Positions 33,812 to 43,943 are shown, counted from the first letter of the stretch. The stretch: DNA of 64,000 nucleotides from Gelidibacter japonicus (GCF_010725055.1 NZ_BJKB01000009.1:62001-126000), one strand, 5' to 3'. Notes: generated by a model not told the origin, from the letters alone. Numbers and translations: made by a program.

Positions 33812-35785
33812 TTAGTTGATAAGTTTATAAAACTCTTCTACTTTACTCTGATCTCCTTGAATATAAATGATGTCACCTTGTTTTATTATTTCGTCTGGCT
33901 GTACACTTTCCAGTAATTTATCCTTTCTTTTAATGGCTAGTATATTGATGCCATATCTTGCTCTTAGATCCAATTCCCTTAAAGGTTTGCCTAAAAACTT
34001 ATTGCTATCCGATCTCATGCGCAAGCTTTTGATATTGAAATCTGCCAGCTCATTGGTTCTATAGGTTTTCGGGCCTTTTAATTCACCTTTAAATAATTGG
34101 TAATTGTCAGCCCTAACCTTATGGATAAGCTGGACAATATCGCCTTCAGGCACGAGAAAATTGTGCAATATATGTTCGAATATCTGTATGGATGTTTCAA
34201 ATTCTTCTGGAATTACCTCATCAGCACCTAGAGCCAATAATTCAGAAGTCTCTTTAACATATCTCGTTCTTACAACTAAATATAATGAATCAGAAATAGC
34301 GCGTATATTTTTAATGATTTTTTGAGTGTCCGTATTTCCAGAAATGGCAATTACAGCTGCTCTGGCTCTTGAAAGATGGACCGTTTCAAGAATATGGTCA
34401 TTTGTGGCATCACCAAAAATAATTGGCAACCCTTTTGCCTTTTCCCGCTTGACTATTTCGGGATTCGTCTCTATGACTATAAAAGGTATATTGCTAGCAG
34501 TGGCTGCTTTAGCTAAATTGCTGCCATTGATGCCATATCCAATGATCACTAAATGATTTTCTAAATTGGGTTCGACCATTTCTTCGATGCCACTTGAATC
34601 CAATTCCCTCTTAAGTCCTAATCTTTTTTTAACACCCAAAACTTTGTCGGAAATAGTCTCTGAAAACATAATGACAAATGGCGTTAATATCATAGACACA
34701 ATCGACACGGATAAAAAATATTGGTTGGTTTGTGGCGTTAAAAGATGGTACCTAATACCGATCTTAGAAAGGATAAAAGCGAATTCACCAACTTGAAAAA
34801 GCGCCAGGCCGGTTAAGATTGCCGGTTTAGTAGGATATTTAAGAATAGCGACGGCAATGGCCGCAACCGATGATTTTAATAGAAGGACAATAAATACCAA
34901 AAGTAGGATGATAGGAATATTGCTTAGGAAAAAACCAAGATCAAGCAACATACCAACGGATACGAAAAAGAAACTTGTAAAAAGCTCACGAAAAGGAAGG
35001 ATTATACTGGTAGCCTGATGGCTATATTCCGATTCAGAAATAATAAGGCCTGCAATAAAAGCACCTAATGCCAACGATAAGCCTATTTCTGCAGTTAGAA
35101 AAGCAATAGCAAAACAAAGGGTGATCGTGACCAAAAGGAAAAGTTCTTTGCTGTTGGTTTTTGCCACAGCGTGCATCAATCTAGGTACAACATACCGCGC
35201 ACTGATATAAGTGAGCACAACCACAAAGGCCGATTTGACCAATAACAGTAGAATATCTGTGACTACATTGCTCGATTCTCCAGCAATCATTGGGGTAACC
35301 AACATCATTGGCACTACTATGATGTCTTGAAAAATTAGAATTGCCAAAGCGTTTCTTGCGTGTGGAGCCGAAATTTCTTGACGATCTTGTAATGTTTTTA
35401 AAACGATTGCAGTACTTGATAAAGAAAAAAGAAAGCCAACAAATACCGACTCGTTCCAAGAGTTTCCTAAAAAATAGTAAACAAGGCCAGCAACACCTAC
35501 AGTAAGTCCTACCTGTAAAAAACCACCTATAAAAACAGTTTTTTTAATGGAGACCAGTTGTTTAATGGATAATTCCATTCCAATAACAAAGAGTAATAGA
35601 ATTACACCAACCTCCGATAGAATTTCTACTTGCTCTACAGCTTTAATAAGACTTAGCCCATAAGGCCCTATAACGACCCCTGTCAGCAAAAAACCGATTA
35701 TAGAAGGAAGTTTTAAACGCTGAAGCACAAAAACGATAACGACTGAAAATCCGAGAAGTATAAGTATATCTTGTAGTAATGGCAT
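33812..35785 (-). CDS. CPA2 monovalent cation/proton antiporter (KefB/KefC-like)
   Basis: A 657-residue protein. A Na+/H+-exchanger membrane domain (about 1-385, with GIELSIKQL-like helix GMELSIKQLVSIKK and ALGAFIAGLIISES) is followed by an RCK N-terminal nucleotide-binding domain (about 408-530; HLVIIGYGINGSNLAKAA is the Rossmann loop) and an RCK C-terminal (TrkA-C) domain (about 570-657). The arrangement is that of Kef-type K+/H+ antiporters gated by cytoplasmic ligands. The likely role is potassium or pH homeostasis under stress. A 20-bp palindrome lies about 120 bp upstream, and a universal stress gene follows. Confidence 0.9.
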   Translation of the reverse strand: MPLLQDILILLGFSVVIVFVLQRLKLPSIIGFLLTGVVIGPYGLSLIKAVEQVEILSEVGVILLLFVIGMELSIKQLVSIKKTVFIGGFLQVGLTVGVAGLVYYFLGNSWNESVFVGFLFSLSSTAIVLKTLQDRQEISAPHARNALAILIFQDIIVVPMMLVTPMIAGESSNVVTDILLLLVKSAFVVVLTYISARYVVPRLMHAVAKTNSKELFLLVTITLCFAIAFLTAEIGLSLALGAFIAGLIISESEYSHQATSIILPFRELFTSFFFVSVGMLLDLGFFLSNIPIILLLVFIVLLLKSSVAAIAVAILKYPTKPAILTGLALFQVGEFAFILSKIGIRYHLLTPQTNQYFLSVSIVSMILTPFVIMFSETISDKVLGVKKRLGLKRELDSSGIEEMVEPNLENHLVIIGYGINGSNLAKAATASNIPFIVIETNPEIVKREKAKGLPIIFGDATNDHILETVHLSRARAAVIAISGNTDTQKIIKNIRAISDSLYLVVRTRYVKETSELLALGADEVIPEEFETSIQIFEHILHNFLVPEGDIVQLIHKVRADNYQLFKGELKGPKTYRTNELADFNIKSLRMRSDSNKFLGKPLRELDLRARYGINILAIKRKDKLLESVQPDEIIKQGDIIYIQGDQSKVEEFYKLIN

Positions 35786-36316
35786 ACGTTTTAGCTATTC
35801 TTGTATTTAATTTGCATGATCTGATTTTTTCACTTCACCTTCTTTTGACCAGGAAAAAAGAGTTGATAAAGATAAACCAATGACAATTAAATATGGATCG
35901 ATTTGGCACTTAATATGTATTAAGTGTAGTGTTACACCTTTTAAACCGCCTATTTTTTTTGCGAAGACAAGGTGTGATATTAAAAATGCGATGGAAAATG
36001 ATCCGTAGGCAAGGCATAACTGTGAATAAGGAATAATTTTTTTAAGGAAGAAAGTTAAAGAAAGAGCGTAAAAGCACGATATGTTTTCTTATGATCGCTT
36101 AAAAGAGGTTTTCTAATTTTTTATGATTGATTCTACTAGTGGGTTTTAATACCCTGAGGTTCTTGAAAAAAAAATGATCGGTCAGTACCTGGTAGTAAAT
36201 TTTACGCGATACTATTGTACTATGTAAGCAGTAATGGGTCCTAAACAATACGTTTTTGCCGCAACCCAAGCAGCTCTATGCGGTAGAGTTTTCAGTTTGC
36301 CCCGAAAACCCACACC
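35786..36316. other. Intergenic region upstream of the antiporter gene
   Basis: About 530 bp. It holds the palindrome at 35907-35926 and an ACACCTT/AAGGTGT pair around 35934-35975. No open frame was supported. Confidence 0.4.
35907..35926. promoter_or_regulatory. Perfect 20-bp palindrome upstream of the antiporter gene
   Basis: CACTTAATATGTATTAAGTG: 9-bp perfect arms around TG. It lies 122 bp before the antiporter start, a candidate operator. Confidence 0.5.
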
Positions 36317-36341
36317 AAAAAAAGGGGCTGGCACTCGCCCC
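36317..36341 (-). terminator. Rho-independent terminator of the DIP1984 gene
   Basis: GGGGC/GCCCC stem (36324-36328 with 36337-36341), 8-nt loop and a seven-T tract on the minus strand, 20 bp after the stop codon. Confidence 0.78.
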
Positions 36342-36360
36342 GATCATTCCGCCTTTCGGC

Positions 36361-36834
36361 TTAATCCTTTAGCTCTGTGAGCCAATTAATTTCTTGAATC
36401 TTACTGTCAATTTCTCTGAAAGCTCTTCCTGCTTGATCCATTTCACTTTGTAATTTTTTAATGTCAATAGTCGTTTTAAGATTATTATCGCCACTATTAT
36501 CTACTTGCGCGGCATACCTAATATTTCTAAGTTTTTCAGAAAGCATTTTTAAGGAATCTCTTTTAGCAAGTGCTTCCATAAGAGAACCTTCCCCTTCAAC
36601 CTGGGTTTCATTATTGGTTTTATTTATTCTTATGATTATAGATTCTAAATCTTGGATTGCCTTTCTCAGTTGTGCAAGCAATTTATCTGGGTCTTCTTGG
36701 GGAAGTTTATCATCCGATACAATAAGCACGGGTCTGATTCTATTTTGAAGATGTTCTATTTTCTTCATAAGATCCGCTCTTAGCAATAGGCCTTCAGCCA
36801 GTTTGATACTTTTATTTGTGGGTTGTTTTGACAT
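36361..36834 (-). CDS. DIP1984-family (septicolysin-like) helical protein
   Basis: 157 residues from ATG 36834; a TTG five codons upstream is less likely. The sequence KLAEGLLLRADLMKKIEHLQNRI, then EDPDKLLAQLRKAIQDLESIIIRINKTNNETQVEGEGSLMEALAKRDSL and the final REIDSKIQEINWLTEL follow the DIP1984 pattern closely. The protein is almost entirely helical. Family members are annotated septicolysin after one report, but no enzymatic or lytic motif is visible here and the function should be treated as unknown. It lies 145 bp downstream of catalase on the same strand. Confidence 0.85.
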   Translation of the reverse strand: MSKQPTNKSIKLAEGLLLRADLMKKIEHLQNRIRPVLIVSDDKLPQEDPDKLLAQLRKAIQDLESIIIRINKTNNETQVEGEGSLMEALAKRDSLKMLSEKLRNIRYAAQVDNSGDNNLKTTIDIKKLQSEMDQAGRAFREIDSKIQEINWLTELKD

Positions 36835-36978
36835 TTTATATTTTTTCAATTTTGCTTAAAAGTGAAGCTTTTTGATTTTTTTGACACGGCAATAGTAAAA
36901 ATAACATCATCATAAAGAGGTGTTATTATCACATGTTTATGACAATGTTATTTGTATTGCTCTATTATTTCCTGAAAC

Positions 36979-38514
36979 TTATCTGTTGGTAGGCCGTGGT
37001 GCCCATCTATCATAAGGTGTCATATCAAAACTATTGACTTCGTCCATGGTCAAACCAAGTGCTTTTGCTACACCTTGTCCATATTCTGGGTCGGCTTTAA
37101 AACAGTTTCTGATATGGCGGATCTGAATAAACTTTTCTGCGCCACCCACTTGTGCTGCGGTATTGCTGAATAATAATTGTTCTTTTCCATCAGCTTTAAT
37201 AATGCGGAACAAATCGCCAGGCTGAGTGAAATAATCTTCATCATCGTCCCTGAAATTGTGGGCATAAGCTGAGCCATCCAACTCTAAAGGCGGTTCTTTT
37301 GCATCTGGTTGCTCTTGCCACTCACCGTAGCTGTTAGGTTCGTAATGCAAGGTGCCACCGTGGTTGCCATCTACGCGCATGGTTCCATCTCTATGATTGG
37401 AATGATAAGGACACGTTGGTTTGTTTACAGGGATTTGATAATGATTTACTCCCAATCGATAACGTTGGGCGTCTCCGTAAGAAAAAAGTCTTCCTTGGAG
37501 CATTTTATCTGGTGAGAATCCAATTCCTGGAACAACATTTAGTGGATTGAATGCCGCCTGTTCTACATCCTGGAAATAATTTTCTGGATTTCTGTTCAAC
37601 TCAAATTCACCGACTGGAATAAGTGGAAAATCTTTTTTAGACCAGATTTTGGTCAAGTCGAAAGGGTGGAAGCGGTAGGTTTTGGCCTGCTCTTCCGTCA
37701 TGATCTGAACAAACATTTTCCATCTTGGGAAATCGTTTCTTTCAATAGCGTCAAACAAGTCTCTTTGTGATGATTCTCTATCCATTCCGACTACTTTCAT
37801 AGCCTCTTCATCCGACATGTTCTTTATGCCTTGTTGCGTCACAAAGTGGAATTTCACCCAGTGTCTAATATTGTCTTTATTGATAAAACTAAAGGTATGA
37901 CTTCCAAACCCATGCATGTGTCTGTAGCCTTTCGGAATACCTCTATCACTCATTGTAATAGTCACTTGGTGCAGTGATTCAGGAAGCAGTGTCCAAAAAT
38001 CCCAGTTATTATTGGCACTTCTTAAGTTAGTTTTAGGGTCACGTTTTACAGCACGGTTTAAGTCTGGAAACTTCATCGGATCACGAAAGAAAAATACAGG
38101 CGTATTGTTTCCAACCAAATCCCAAATTCCTTCCTCTGTGTAAAACTTCAGTGCAAAACCTCTGATATCCCGTTCGGCATCAGCGGCACCTCGTTCACCG
38201 GCAACAGTCGAAAATCGGCTGAACATTTCTGTTTTTTTACCTACTTCGCTGAAAATTTTGGCTTTGGTGTATTGTGTTATATCGTGAGTAACAGTAAACG
38301 TTCCAAAAGCTCCTGAACCTTTGGCGTGCATTCTTCTTTCAGGAATCACCTCTCGGTCAAAGTTTGCCATTTTCTCAAGAAACCAAGCATCCTGCATTAA
38401 CATTGGCCCACGTGGGCCTGCTGTTTGAACGTTTTGATTATCTCCTACCGGAGCTCCGGTTTGCCTTGTGAGCTTTGAACTTTTATTTTCTTTTTTTGAG
38501 TTTTTATCTTCCAT
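36979..38514 (-). CDS. katA: Haem catalase, small-subunit clade
   Basis: A 511-residue monofunctional catalase. The active-site histidine segment is [16 protein letters not shown], with the asparagine in [14 protein letters not shown]. The proximal haem-ligand tyrosine lies in [14 protein letters not shown], and the conserved [12 protein letters not shown] precedes it. The length and lack of a C-terminal extension fit clade 3, tetrameric, NADPH-binding enzymes. It converts hydrogen peroxide to water and oxygen in the cytoplasm. The N-terminal 30 residues are lysine-rich and poorly conserved. DIP1984 lies downstream on the same strand. Confidence 0.95.
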   Translation of the reverse strand: MEDKNSKKENKSSKLTRQTGAPVGDNQNVQTAGPRGPMLMQDAWFLEKMANFDREVIPERRMHAKGSGAFGTFTVTHDITQYTKAKIFSEVGKKTEMFSRFSTVAGERGAADAERDIRGFALKFYTEEGIWDLVGNNTPVFFFRDPMKFPDLNRAVKRDPKTNLRSANNNWDFWTLLPESLHQVTITMSDRGIPKGYRHMHGFGSHTFSFINKDNIRHWVKFHFVTQQGIKNMSDEEAMKVVGMDRESSQRDLFDAIERNDFPRWKMFVQIMTEEQAKTYRFHPFDLTKIWSKKDFPLIPVGEFELNRNPENYFQDVEQAAFNPLNVVPGIGFSPDKMLQGRLFSYGDAQRYRLGVNHYQIPVNKPTCPYHSNHRDGTMRVDGNHGGTLHYEPNSYGEWQEQPDAKEPPLELDGSAYAHNFRDDDEDYFTQPGDLFRIIKADGKEQLLFSNTAAQVGGAEKFIQIRHIRNCFKADPEYGQGVAKALGLTMDEVNSFDMTPYDRWAPRPTNR

Positions 38515-38992
38515 TGGTCTTGGTTTTTAAGATTAATTATTGAGCATATCAAGTTACAATATTTACGCTACTTGTCCGAGGATTTTTAATGGTTTTAACA
38601 GCAGTTTAACCGAAATGAGCAATCATACGATATCGGGAAGAAGGAAGTGGTTTTTTTTGCTTAAAAATGAGAGGTGGTAATCAGCTATAATACTTCTTCT
38701 AGACCTAAGAAAAATACAGCAGACCTGAAATATGATTGTAATGAGAAAAAGCTACTGTATGTGTAGATACTGGATTCTTTGGTGCATTCTGAACATTTCT
38801 TGAAACTTTTATGATGTTGTTGCTCATATATTGGTTATTAGTTTTGGTGGTTAATTGGTTCTTGTTATTGATGTTTTTTATTCTATTAAATTTAGTCATT
38901 AAAAACATCAATATCGTTCTGAGATCGATATATCTCAATTATTTTTTTATTGAAATGGTCCTTTCTTTCTTCCTTTTTTATAATAGTCTATT
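38515..38992. other. Intergenic region upstream of catalase
   Basis: About 480 bp, low complexity toward 38820-38960 (T-rich). No gene, and no PerR- or OxyR-like site, was recognised. Confidence 0.4.
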
Positions 38993-39033
38993 AAAAATTT
39001 CAGGTGGCAAGGATTGTCCTTGCCACCTGAAAT
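38993..39033 (-). terminator. Long-stem terminator of the SDR gene
   Basis: Perfect 17-bp stem (38997-39013 with 39017-39033) and a 3-nt loop, with a short T run on the minus strand. It lies 23 bp after the SDR stop. Confidence 0.85.
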
Positions 39034-39055
39034 AATTACTGTATGTTAGATCAGT

Positions 39056-39814
39056 TTAGATAGCTGTATATCCACCATCAATAACCAATTCACTTCCAGT
39101 CGTAAATTTCGACTCATCCGATATCAGATATAGTATTCCATAGGCGATATCTATAGTTTCACCAATATGTCCGATTGGATGCAAACTGTCCAAATGCTTA
39201 CGGAATCCTGGGTCGTCTTTAGCTAGCTCTTCCACTAATGGCGTCCAAATAAAACCTGGGTGAACAGAGTTCACTCTAATCTTATCTTTGGCATATTGAA
39301 TGGCATCGGTTTTCGACATGACCCGAACAGCTCCTTTGGAAGCGTGGTACGGAGGTAAATCTGCAGCGCCTACGATTCCATAAATAGAAGAAATATTTAC
39401 AATACTTCCGCCACCTGATTTTCTCATATGTGGAACAGCATGTTTGGTACAAAAGAAAACGCCTTTTACATTAATATCCATAACAAGATCCCATTCTTTT
39501 TCGGTCACTTCTGAAGAGGGTTTGTCCGCACCGGCAATTCCAGCATTATTAACGGTTGCGTCAAGTCGGCCAAATTCTTTGACGACTTCAGCGTACACTT
39601 TCTCAACATCTTTTTCTTTTGTCACATCAAGATGCCAGTATTTTGACTTCCCGCCTGATTTTTTTATTTCTTCAACCAACGCCTGACCTTCTTTGTCAAG
39701 AATATCAGTCACGGCTACTTTTGCTCCGTGTTTGGCCAATAATAAACTCGTTTCACGACCAATTCCCAATGCTCCACCTGTGACGACAACAACTTTGTTT
39801 TCTGTTCTTTTCAT
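39056..39814 (-). CDS. Short-chain dehydrogenase/reductase (classical SDR)
   Basis: A 252-residue classical SDR. The cofactor loop is TGGALGIG, with Asp in VTDIL suggesting NAD(H). NNAGIAG, the catalytic serine in SIVNISSIYG and the YHASK motif (Tyr-x-x-x-Lys) are all present, and the C-terminus ends DGGYTAI as usual. Related enzymes oxidise cyclic or secondary alcohols or act as glucose/3-oxoacyl dehydrogenases; the substrate cannot be told. It stands alone with its own terminator. Confidence 0.88.
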   Translation of the reverse strand: MKRTENKVVVVTGGALGIGRETSLLLAKHGAKVAVTDILDKEGQALVEEIKKSGGKSKYWHLDVTKEKDVEKVYAEVVKEFGRLDATVNNAGIAGADKPSSEVTEKEWDLVMDINVKGVFFCTKHAVPHMRKSGGGSIVNISSIYGIVGAADLPPYHASKGAVRVMSKTDAIQYAKDKIRVNSVHPGFIWTPLVEELAKDDPGFRKHLDSLHPIGHIGETIDIAYGILYLISDESKFTTGSELVIDGGYTAI

Positions 39815-40295
39815 AATTTTTATTTTTAGGTTAATTTATAGGAGTTTGAATCCTTTTAATATGATATGTGCTATAATTGTCTGATTTACAGCTTATCCCA
39901 AAGATACTTGGTTAAGAAGTCATATGAAATGACCTGTGTCAGTGAATGCGATCGTATATGTCTGGAATGGTTGTAGACCTTATCTAATTTTCTTGTTTCA
40001 TGTAATAATTGAGTCTTTTGATTGGCTAAGATATCTGGGAGCCAAGTTTTAAGGCCTTGAATGGGTTAATAGATAAAAGGGTGGCGCCACTTTTGGGATG
40101 ACAACAAGGATGGATGCAGACATACTCATGTTGAATGTAATGGTACAGGCGAGTTTGAGATTAAGAATATTTCATTACTTTAGCTGTAAACTGACCTAAT
40201 TAATTAAACTCCTGAAATAGAGTGGGATTTTATGGCCCTTGATAAGTTCAGTTTTTAGCCGAATAATCTAAATAACACAAATACAACACTAAAAA
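39815..40295. other. Intergenic region, divergent genes
   Basis: 481 bp. A 10-bp perfect palindrome GTGGCGCCAC at 40081-40090 is flanked by AAAAGG and TTTTGG. Nothing else was recognised. Confidence 0.4.
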
Positions 40296-40682
40296 ATGCA
40301 AGGATCTAAAAGTAATATGGGGGTTATATCCACATCAGATGGACAGATTACCCTGTTCTATAATTCAAGGTCTCAAAGAGGAAAACAGGCATTGGCGTAT
40401 GCCAGGACACATGGTCTTCCTATAGAGGAAATTGATATTTTAAAAACCCCATTGACCGGAACTCAAATTACCGAATTGGCAAATCGCTTGGGCATTAATA
40501 TCGAAGAAATGGTCAATCAAGAGCATTACAAATACAGAAGAAAATTCACCGCACAATGTTTCGATCCTGAAGATTGGATTACGGTCATTCAGAACCATCC
40601 TGAAATCATGAAACAGCCTATTGCATTACGAGGTAACAGAACTGTTTTAGTGGAAACACCGACGGATATCATTCGGATATGA
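40296..40682 (+). CDS. ArsC/Spx-fold protein lacking the catalytic cysteine
   Basis: A 128-residue protein with the arsenate-reductase-like fold. The first strand-loop TLFYNSRSQRGKQALAYARTHGLPIEEIDILKTPLT corresponds to the ArsC/Spx active-site region, and the later HPEIMKQPIALRGNRTVLVETPTDI matches the conserved RPI strand. Where ArsC and Spx have the redox cysteine (Y-x-x-P-x-C), this protein has Ser26. The only cysteine is far away in QCFDPEDW. It is therefore unlikely to reduce arsenate, and a regulatory role on RNA polymerase like Spx is possible but unproved. It stands alone. Confidence 0.75.
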   Translation: MQGSKSNMGVISTSDGQITLFYNSRSQRGKQALAYARTHGLPIEEIDILKTPLTGTQITELANRLGINIEEMVNQEHYKYRRKFTAQCFDPEDWITVIQNHPEIMKQPIALRGNRTVLVETPTDIIRI

Positions 40683-40827
40683 ATTGATATTTTGTGCAGT
40701 GTTTCCAATAAAACTTTATAAAAGGAAACTACTTGCTTAATGTCCATCTTCAAAGGATTGCCTCATTTCTTATATCTGATATACATCTCTGAAGCTTGAT
40801 TCTGCGAGGGTCACTTTCGTTTTATCC

Positions 40828-43053
40828 TTAAAAAGTATAGATAATACCTACTTTTAAATTGAAGGGAGTACCTGGTGTAAAATGAATTTCATCTACAGGA
40901 AGTGGTTCATTAAATAATCGGGTTTCGGTAGCAAATTGAGCTTCGTTCCATTCGGTGTCGAAAAGATTTTCAATTGACAGACCAAGTGTAATACTTTTGA
41001 ATTTGTAATTGACATTGAAATCGGTTACAAAATAGCCATCTGCAACAATGGAATTATCTTCATTGGCAGGTCTATCATCAATAAAACGATATCTCATACC
41101 TCCAGAAAATCCTTTGAAGTCATTTAATGAAAATCCACCAGCCAATGTAAAATCTGGTGCTAATGGAATATAATCCTCACCTTTTATTTCATCAATTGAA
41201 CGCGCATGTGAATACGTTGCGTCGATATCGGCATAGAGCCATTTATTTAGTTGATAACGCAAGCCCAGATCCACTCCAAATCGCTGAGATTTTCCACTTG
41301 GCTCCACAATTCCGGCATCACCAACATACACAAATTCTTGTTCGGAAAATAAATACCACAGAGCCGAATTCACCACTAATTGAGGCGCAGGCTTATAAAT
41401 AAATCCGAAATCGGCTCCATATGCTCTTGGTAGAATTTTCTCGCCTTCTTTCTTTACCACTACACGAGTGTCATTGGAATGAAACCCAATTCCGGTTTTT
41501 AAAAACCATTGAATATTTTGGGTTGGATGGTATAGGAAATTTAATTTAGGACTTACAATAGCCTTCTGTTCGGCTTGCAGCGAGTAAGTTTCTGTTAATT
41601 GATCTTCATACATAAACTTGAAATAATCCAAACGCAATGCCGGTGCAATGGTGAAATTTCCCAATTCGAAATCGGCATTCACATAGGCAAATAGGTTAGA
41701 TTGGTTGATATCTCCCAATTGTAAATATTCTAGCGTCGTTTTTCGGTTCAAAGTATGTGAGAGTTCAACATCATCAATAATATCATGTCTCAACCCTATG
41801 CCCGATGTGACTGTAGTTTCAATAGAATTCCATTGAAAGTTGTTTTTTATTGAAGCATTAAATCCAAAAATATCTCTATCTTCTTTTTGTTTTATTTGAT
41901 CTCCATTGATAGGATCTTCCAGAAAGAATGTGAAATTGGAATAGAGTTCAAATCCGTAACGGCTATAAAAAACATTCGATTTAAAGCTGGTGTTATCATC
42001 AATAAAGCGACTGTATTCTATATTCAAATTCGATCTTGAGGTGGTACCACCTTCGGTATCGTCAATGGCTCCAAATCTGGTAATGTTGCCATTCAGCACT
42101 TCACGCATTGGAATTTGTCCGGAAGCATCCCATCTACTATCAAGATGAGAAGCGGTGATGGCTAATTTATCATTTCCTTTAAGAAAGGCAGAATATTTTG
42201 CCATTAGGTTGATTCTGTTAAAATTCTGTGGCGACTCAAATGGTCCGTCAGTAGAAATATATTCAAATGCGACATAAGCATTTTGGTCGCTGCTCTTATC
42301 CATAAGATTAAACATGCCTAAAGTCCTAAGTGTGTTGAATTTACCTATTTCTAAGTTCACTGAACTGTTTTCCAGTCTGTCTTTAGTGATAAATGCGGCA
42401 TATCCTGCTGTGGCAAAATCACCACGCTCAGCATTATAAGGACCTTTACCAAAATCGATGATTGCGATGGTTTCAGGAATGACAAAATGAAAATCGCTAT
42501 ATCCTTGGCCATGGGCGTGGGAAACCATATTTACCGGCATGCCATCTACTGAAAGATTAATGTCCGTACCATGGTCTATGTCAAAACCTCTTAAAAATAA
42601 TTGTTCTGCTTTACCGCCACCAGCATGCTGTCCGATGATTAATCCCGGAATTTTTCTTAAAACTTCTTGAGAAGAATTTACTGGACTTGTGTGCAAGTCG
42701 AGTTTTGCAATATGATGCATTGCATTTAAACCTCTGGTTATGACAACTTGGTCTAGCTGCATCGTTTTGCTTTCCAATTGTATCGTCAATCCGGCATCAA
42801 CATCTGTTTGTGTGAGTATAAAAACTTTTTTATGAAAGCCTAACATCCCTACTTCTATTGAGTCTCCTGCTTTACTTTCCTCTAAAGTAAACATTCCGTT
42901 AGCCTTTGTATGCGCGTGTTTGGCACTATTATTATTGTAAACATATACGCCTTCAAGAGGATATTCATTGGAGTCAGTTACGATACCTGTTATATTTTGG
43001 GCGGTTATAATCTTAGTGATGAATAATGTAAATAGTATAAAATTGATTCTCAT
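40828..43053 (-). CDS. TonB-dependent outer-membrane receptor, probably for nickel
   Basis: A 741-residue receptor. Signal peptide, then a carboxypeptidase-regulatory domain (ITGIVTDSNEYPLEGVYVYNNN), a plug (VVITRGLNAMHHIAKLDLHTSPVNSSQEVLRKIPGLIIGQ, DGMPVNMVSHAHGQGYSDFHF) and a 22-strand barrel ending in the aromatic FNLKVGIIYTF. The plug and N-terminus are histidine-rich (SAKHAHTKANG, SHAHGQG), which suggests a metal ligand. It is the last gene downstream of ureABCEFGD and a NiCoT-like permease, so outer-membrane nickel uptake for urease is the best guess. It lies 185 bp from the permease, with a palindrome in the gap. Confidence 0.85.
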   Translation of the reverse strand: MRINFILFTLFITKIITAQNITGIVTDSNEYPLEGVYVYNNNSAKHAHTKANGMFTLEESKAGDSIEVGMLGFHKKVFILTQTDVDAGLTIQLESKTMQLDQVVITRGLNAMHHIAKLDLHTSPVNSSQEVLRKIPGLIIGQHAGGGKAEQLFLRGFDIDHGTDINLSVDGMPVNMVSHAHGQGYSDFHFVIPETIAIIDFGKGPYNAERGDFATAGYAAFITKDRLENSSVNLEIGKFNTLRTLGMFNLMDKSSDQNAYVAFEYISTDGPFESPQNFNRINLMAKYSAFLKGNDKLAITASHLDSRWDASGQIPMREVLNGNITRFGAIDDTEGGTTSRSNLNIEYSRFIDDNTSFKSNVFYSRYGFELYSNFTFFLEDPINGDQIKQKEDRDIFGFNASIKNNFQWNSIETTVTSGIGLRHDIIDDVELSHTLNRKTTLEYLQLGDINQSNLFAYVNADFELGNFTIAPALRLDYFKFMYEDQLTETYSLQAEQKAIVSPKLNFLYHPTQNIQWFLKTGIGFHSNDTRVVVKKEGEKILPRAYGADFGFIYKPAPQLVVNSALWYLFSEQEFVYVGDAGIVEPSGKSQRFGVDLGLRYQLNKWLYADIDATYSHARSIDEIKGEDYIPLAPDFTLAGGFSLNDFKGFSGGMRYRFIDDRPANEDNSIVADGYFVTDFNVNYKFKSITLGLSIENLFDTEWNEAQFATETRLFNEPLPVDEIHFTPGTPFNLKVGIIYTF

Positions 43054-43152
43054 TTCTATGGTAGATTTATAATGTGGATTTCTGTAATTGGGCTGACGTT
43101 ATCGGCAGTGTCAAATGTTTTCTATTAATTTCTCTGTATTATTATCCGAACC

Positions 43153-43170
43153 ATTGACCAATTGGGCAAT
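43153..43170. promoter_or_regulatory. 18-bp palindrome upstream of the TonB receptor
   Basis: ATTGACCAATTGGGCAAT is palindromic except for one mismatched pair. It lies 100 bp before the receptor start and could be a metal-regulator operator. It does not match the E. coli NikR site. Confidence 0.5.
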
Positions 43171-43238
43171 AGCTCTATCCGTATATCTGATATAATGATT
43201 CTGAAATTGAGTATGAATCTACTCTTATACAGATGAAT

Positions 43239-43940
43239 TTACCATCCTAAGAAAACCATTCCTACTCCACATAATGCTATGGAAAGTCCTGAGATTGGTG
43301 TCACATATTTTTCTAACCATTCGGTTTTTATAAAATTGAAGCCATAATATATTAGGACGACGACTAAAACCATAGTTGAAACGGTTGTAAATAGAAAGGT
43401 TGCAATCAATATGAACATATTCAATGTAGATTGTTCCACGGCAGGATAGGTCAGTAATGGAAATAAGACTTCACATGGTCCTAATAGAAAAATTAAAAAG
43501 AGAACCCATGGCGTTACTTTTTTTCTGTTTGACGGATAGGTCATTTGTTTGTGATCGTGCTCAAATACATAAACAGATCCATCGTCATATACATCAAAAT
43601 GCTTATGTCTTTTTTCTTTATAGACCCCATAAAGGCCATACAGAAAATAGAGAAGTCCAAAGATGAGAATGGCCCAACTTGCCAAACCTCCTCTAATTTC
43701 GTTCAATCCATCTATTTTACTCAAGGAAAATCCTAATGCTGCTCCTCCTGAAGCTATTAATACAGAGGCCATAACATGCGCGGAACCGCAAATGATCGTC
43801 CACATGACGATTTTTGGAAGTTTCCATCCCTTTGTTTTTCCTATCGCTATAAAAGGTATATAGTGATCAGGACCTGAAACGGTGTGCAATACACTTACTG
43901 AAACGGCGGTAACCAATAAAATACTTAATTCTGTTTCCAT
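43239..43940 (-). CDS. Nickel permease, UreH/NiCoT-like
   Basis: A 233-residue protein with about six transmembrane helices. The first helix carries HTVSGPDHYIPF, the spaced histidine/aspartate pattern of NiCoT and UreH-type nickel transporters. A histidine-rich loop (KRHKHFDVYDDGSVYVFEHDHKQ) sits in the middle, and LGPCEVLFPLL follows in a later helix. It lies 3 bp after the ureD stop, so it belongs to the urease operon and almost certainly supplies nickel across the inner membrane for the urease active site. Confidence 0.88.
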   Translation of the reverse strand: METELSILLVTAVSVSVLHTVSGPDHYIPFIAIGKTKGWKLPKIVMWTIICGSAHVMASVLIASGGAALGFSLSKIDGLNEIRGGLASWAILIFGLLYFLYGLYGVYKEKRHKHFDVYDDGSVYVFEHDHKQMTYPSNRKKVTPWVLFLIFLLGPCEVLFPLLTYPAVEQSTLNMFILIATFLFTTVSTMVLVVVLIYYGFNFIKTEWLEKYVTPISGLSIALCGVGMVFLGW

Positions 43941-43943
43941 TTG

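Noticed and set aside
36230-36316. GC-richer stretch considered as an integron attC site or mobile-element end
   Set aside because: No paired core sites or integrase; could not be supported.
40081-40090. GTGGCGCCAC palindrome before the ArsC-like gene
   Set aside because: Short, flanked by bulged A and T runs; neither a convincing terminator nor an operator.
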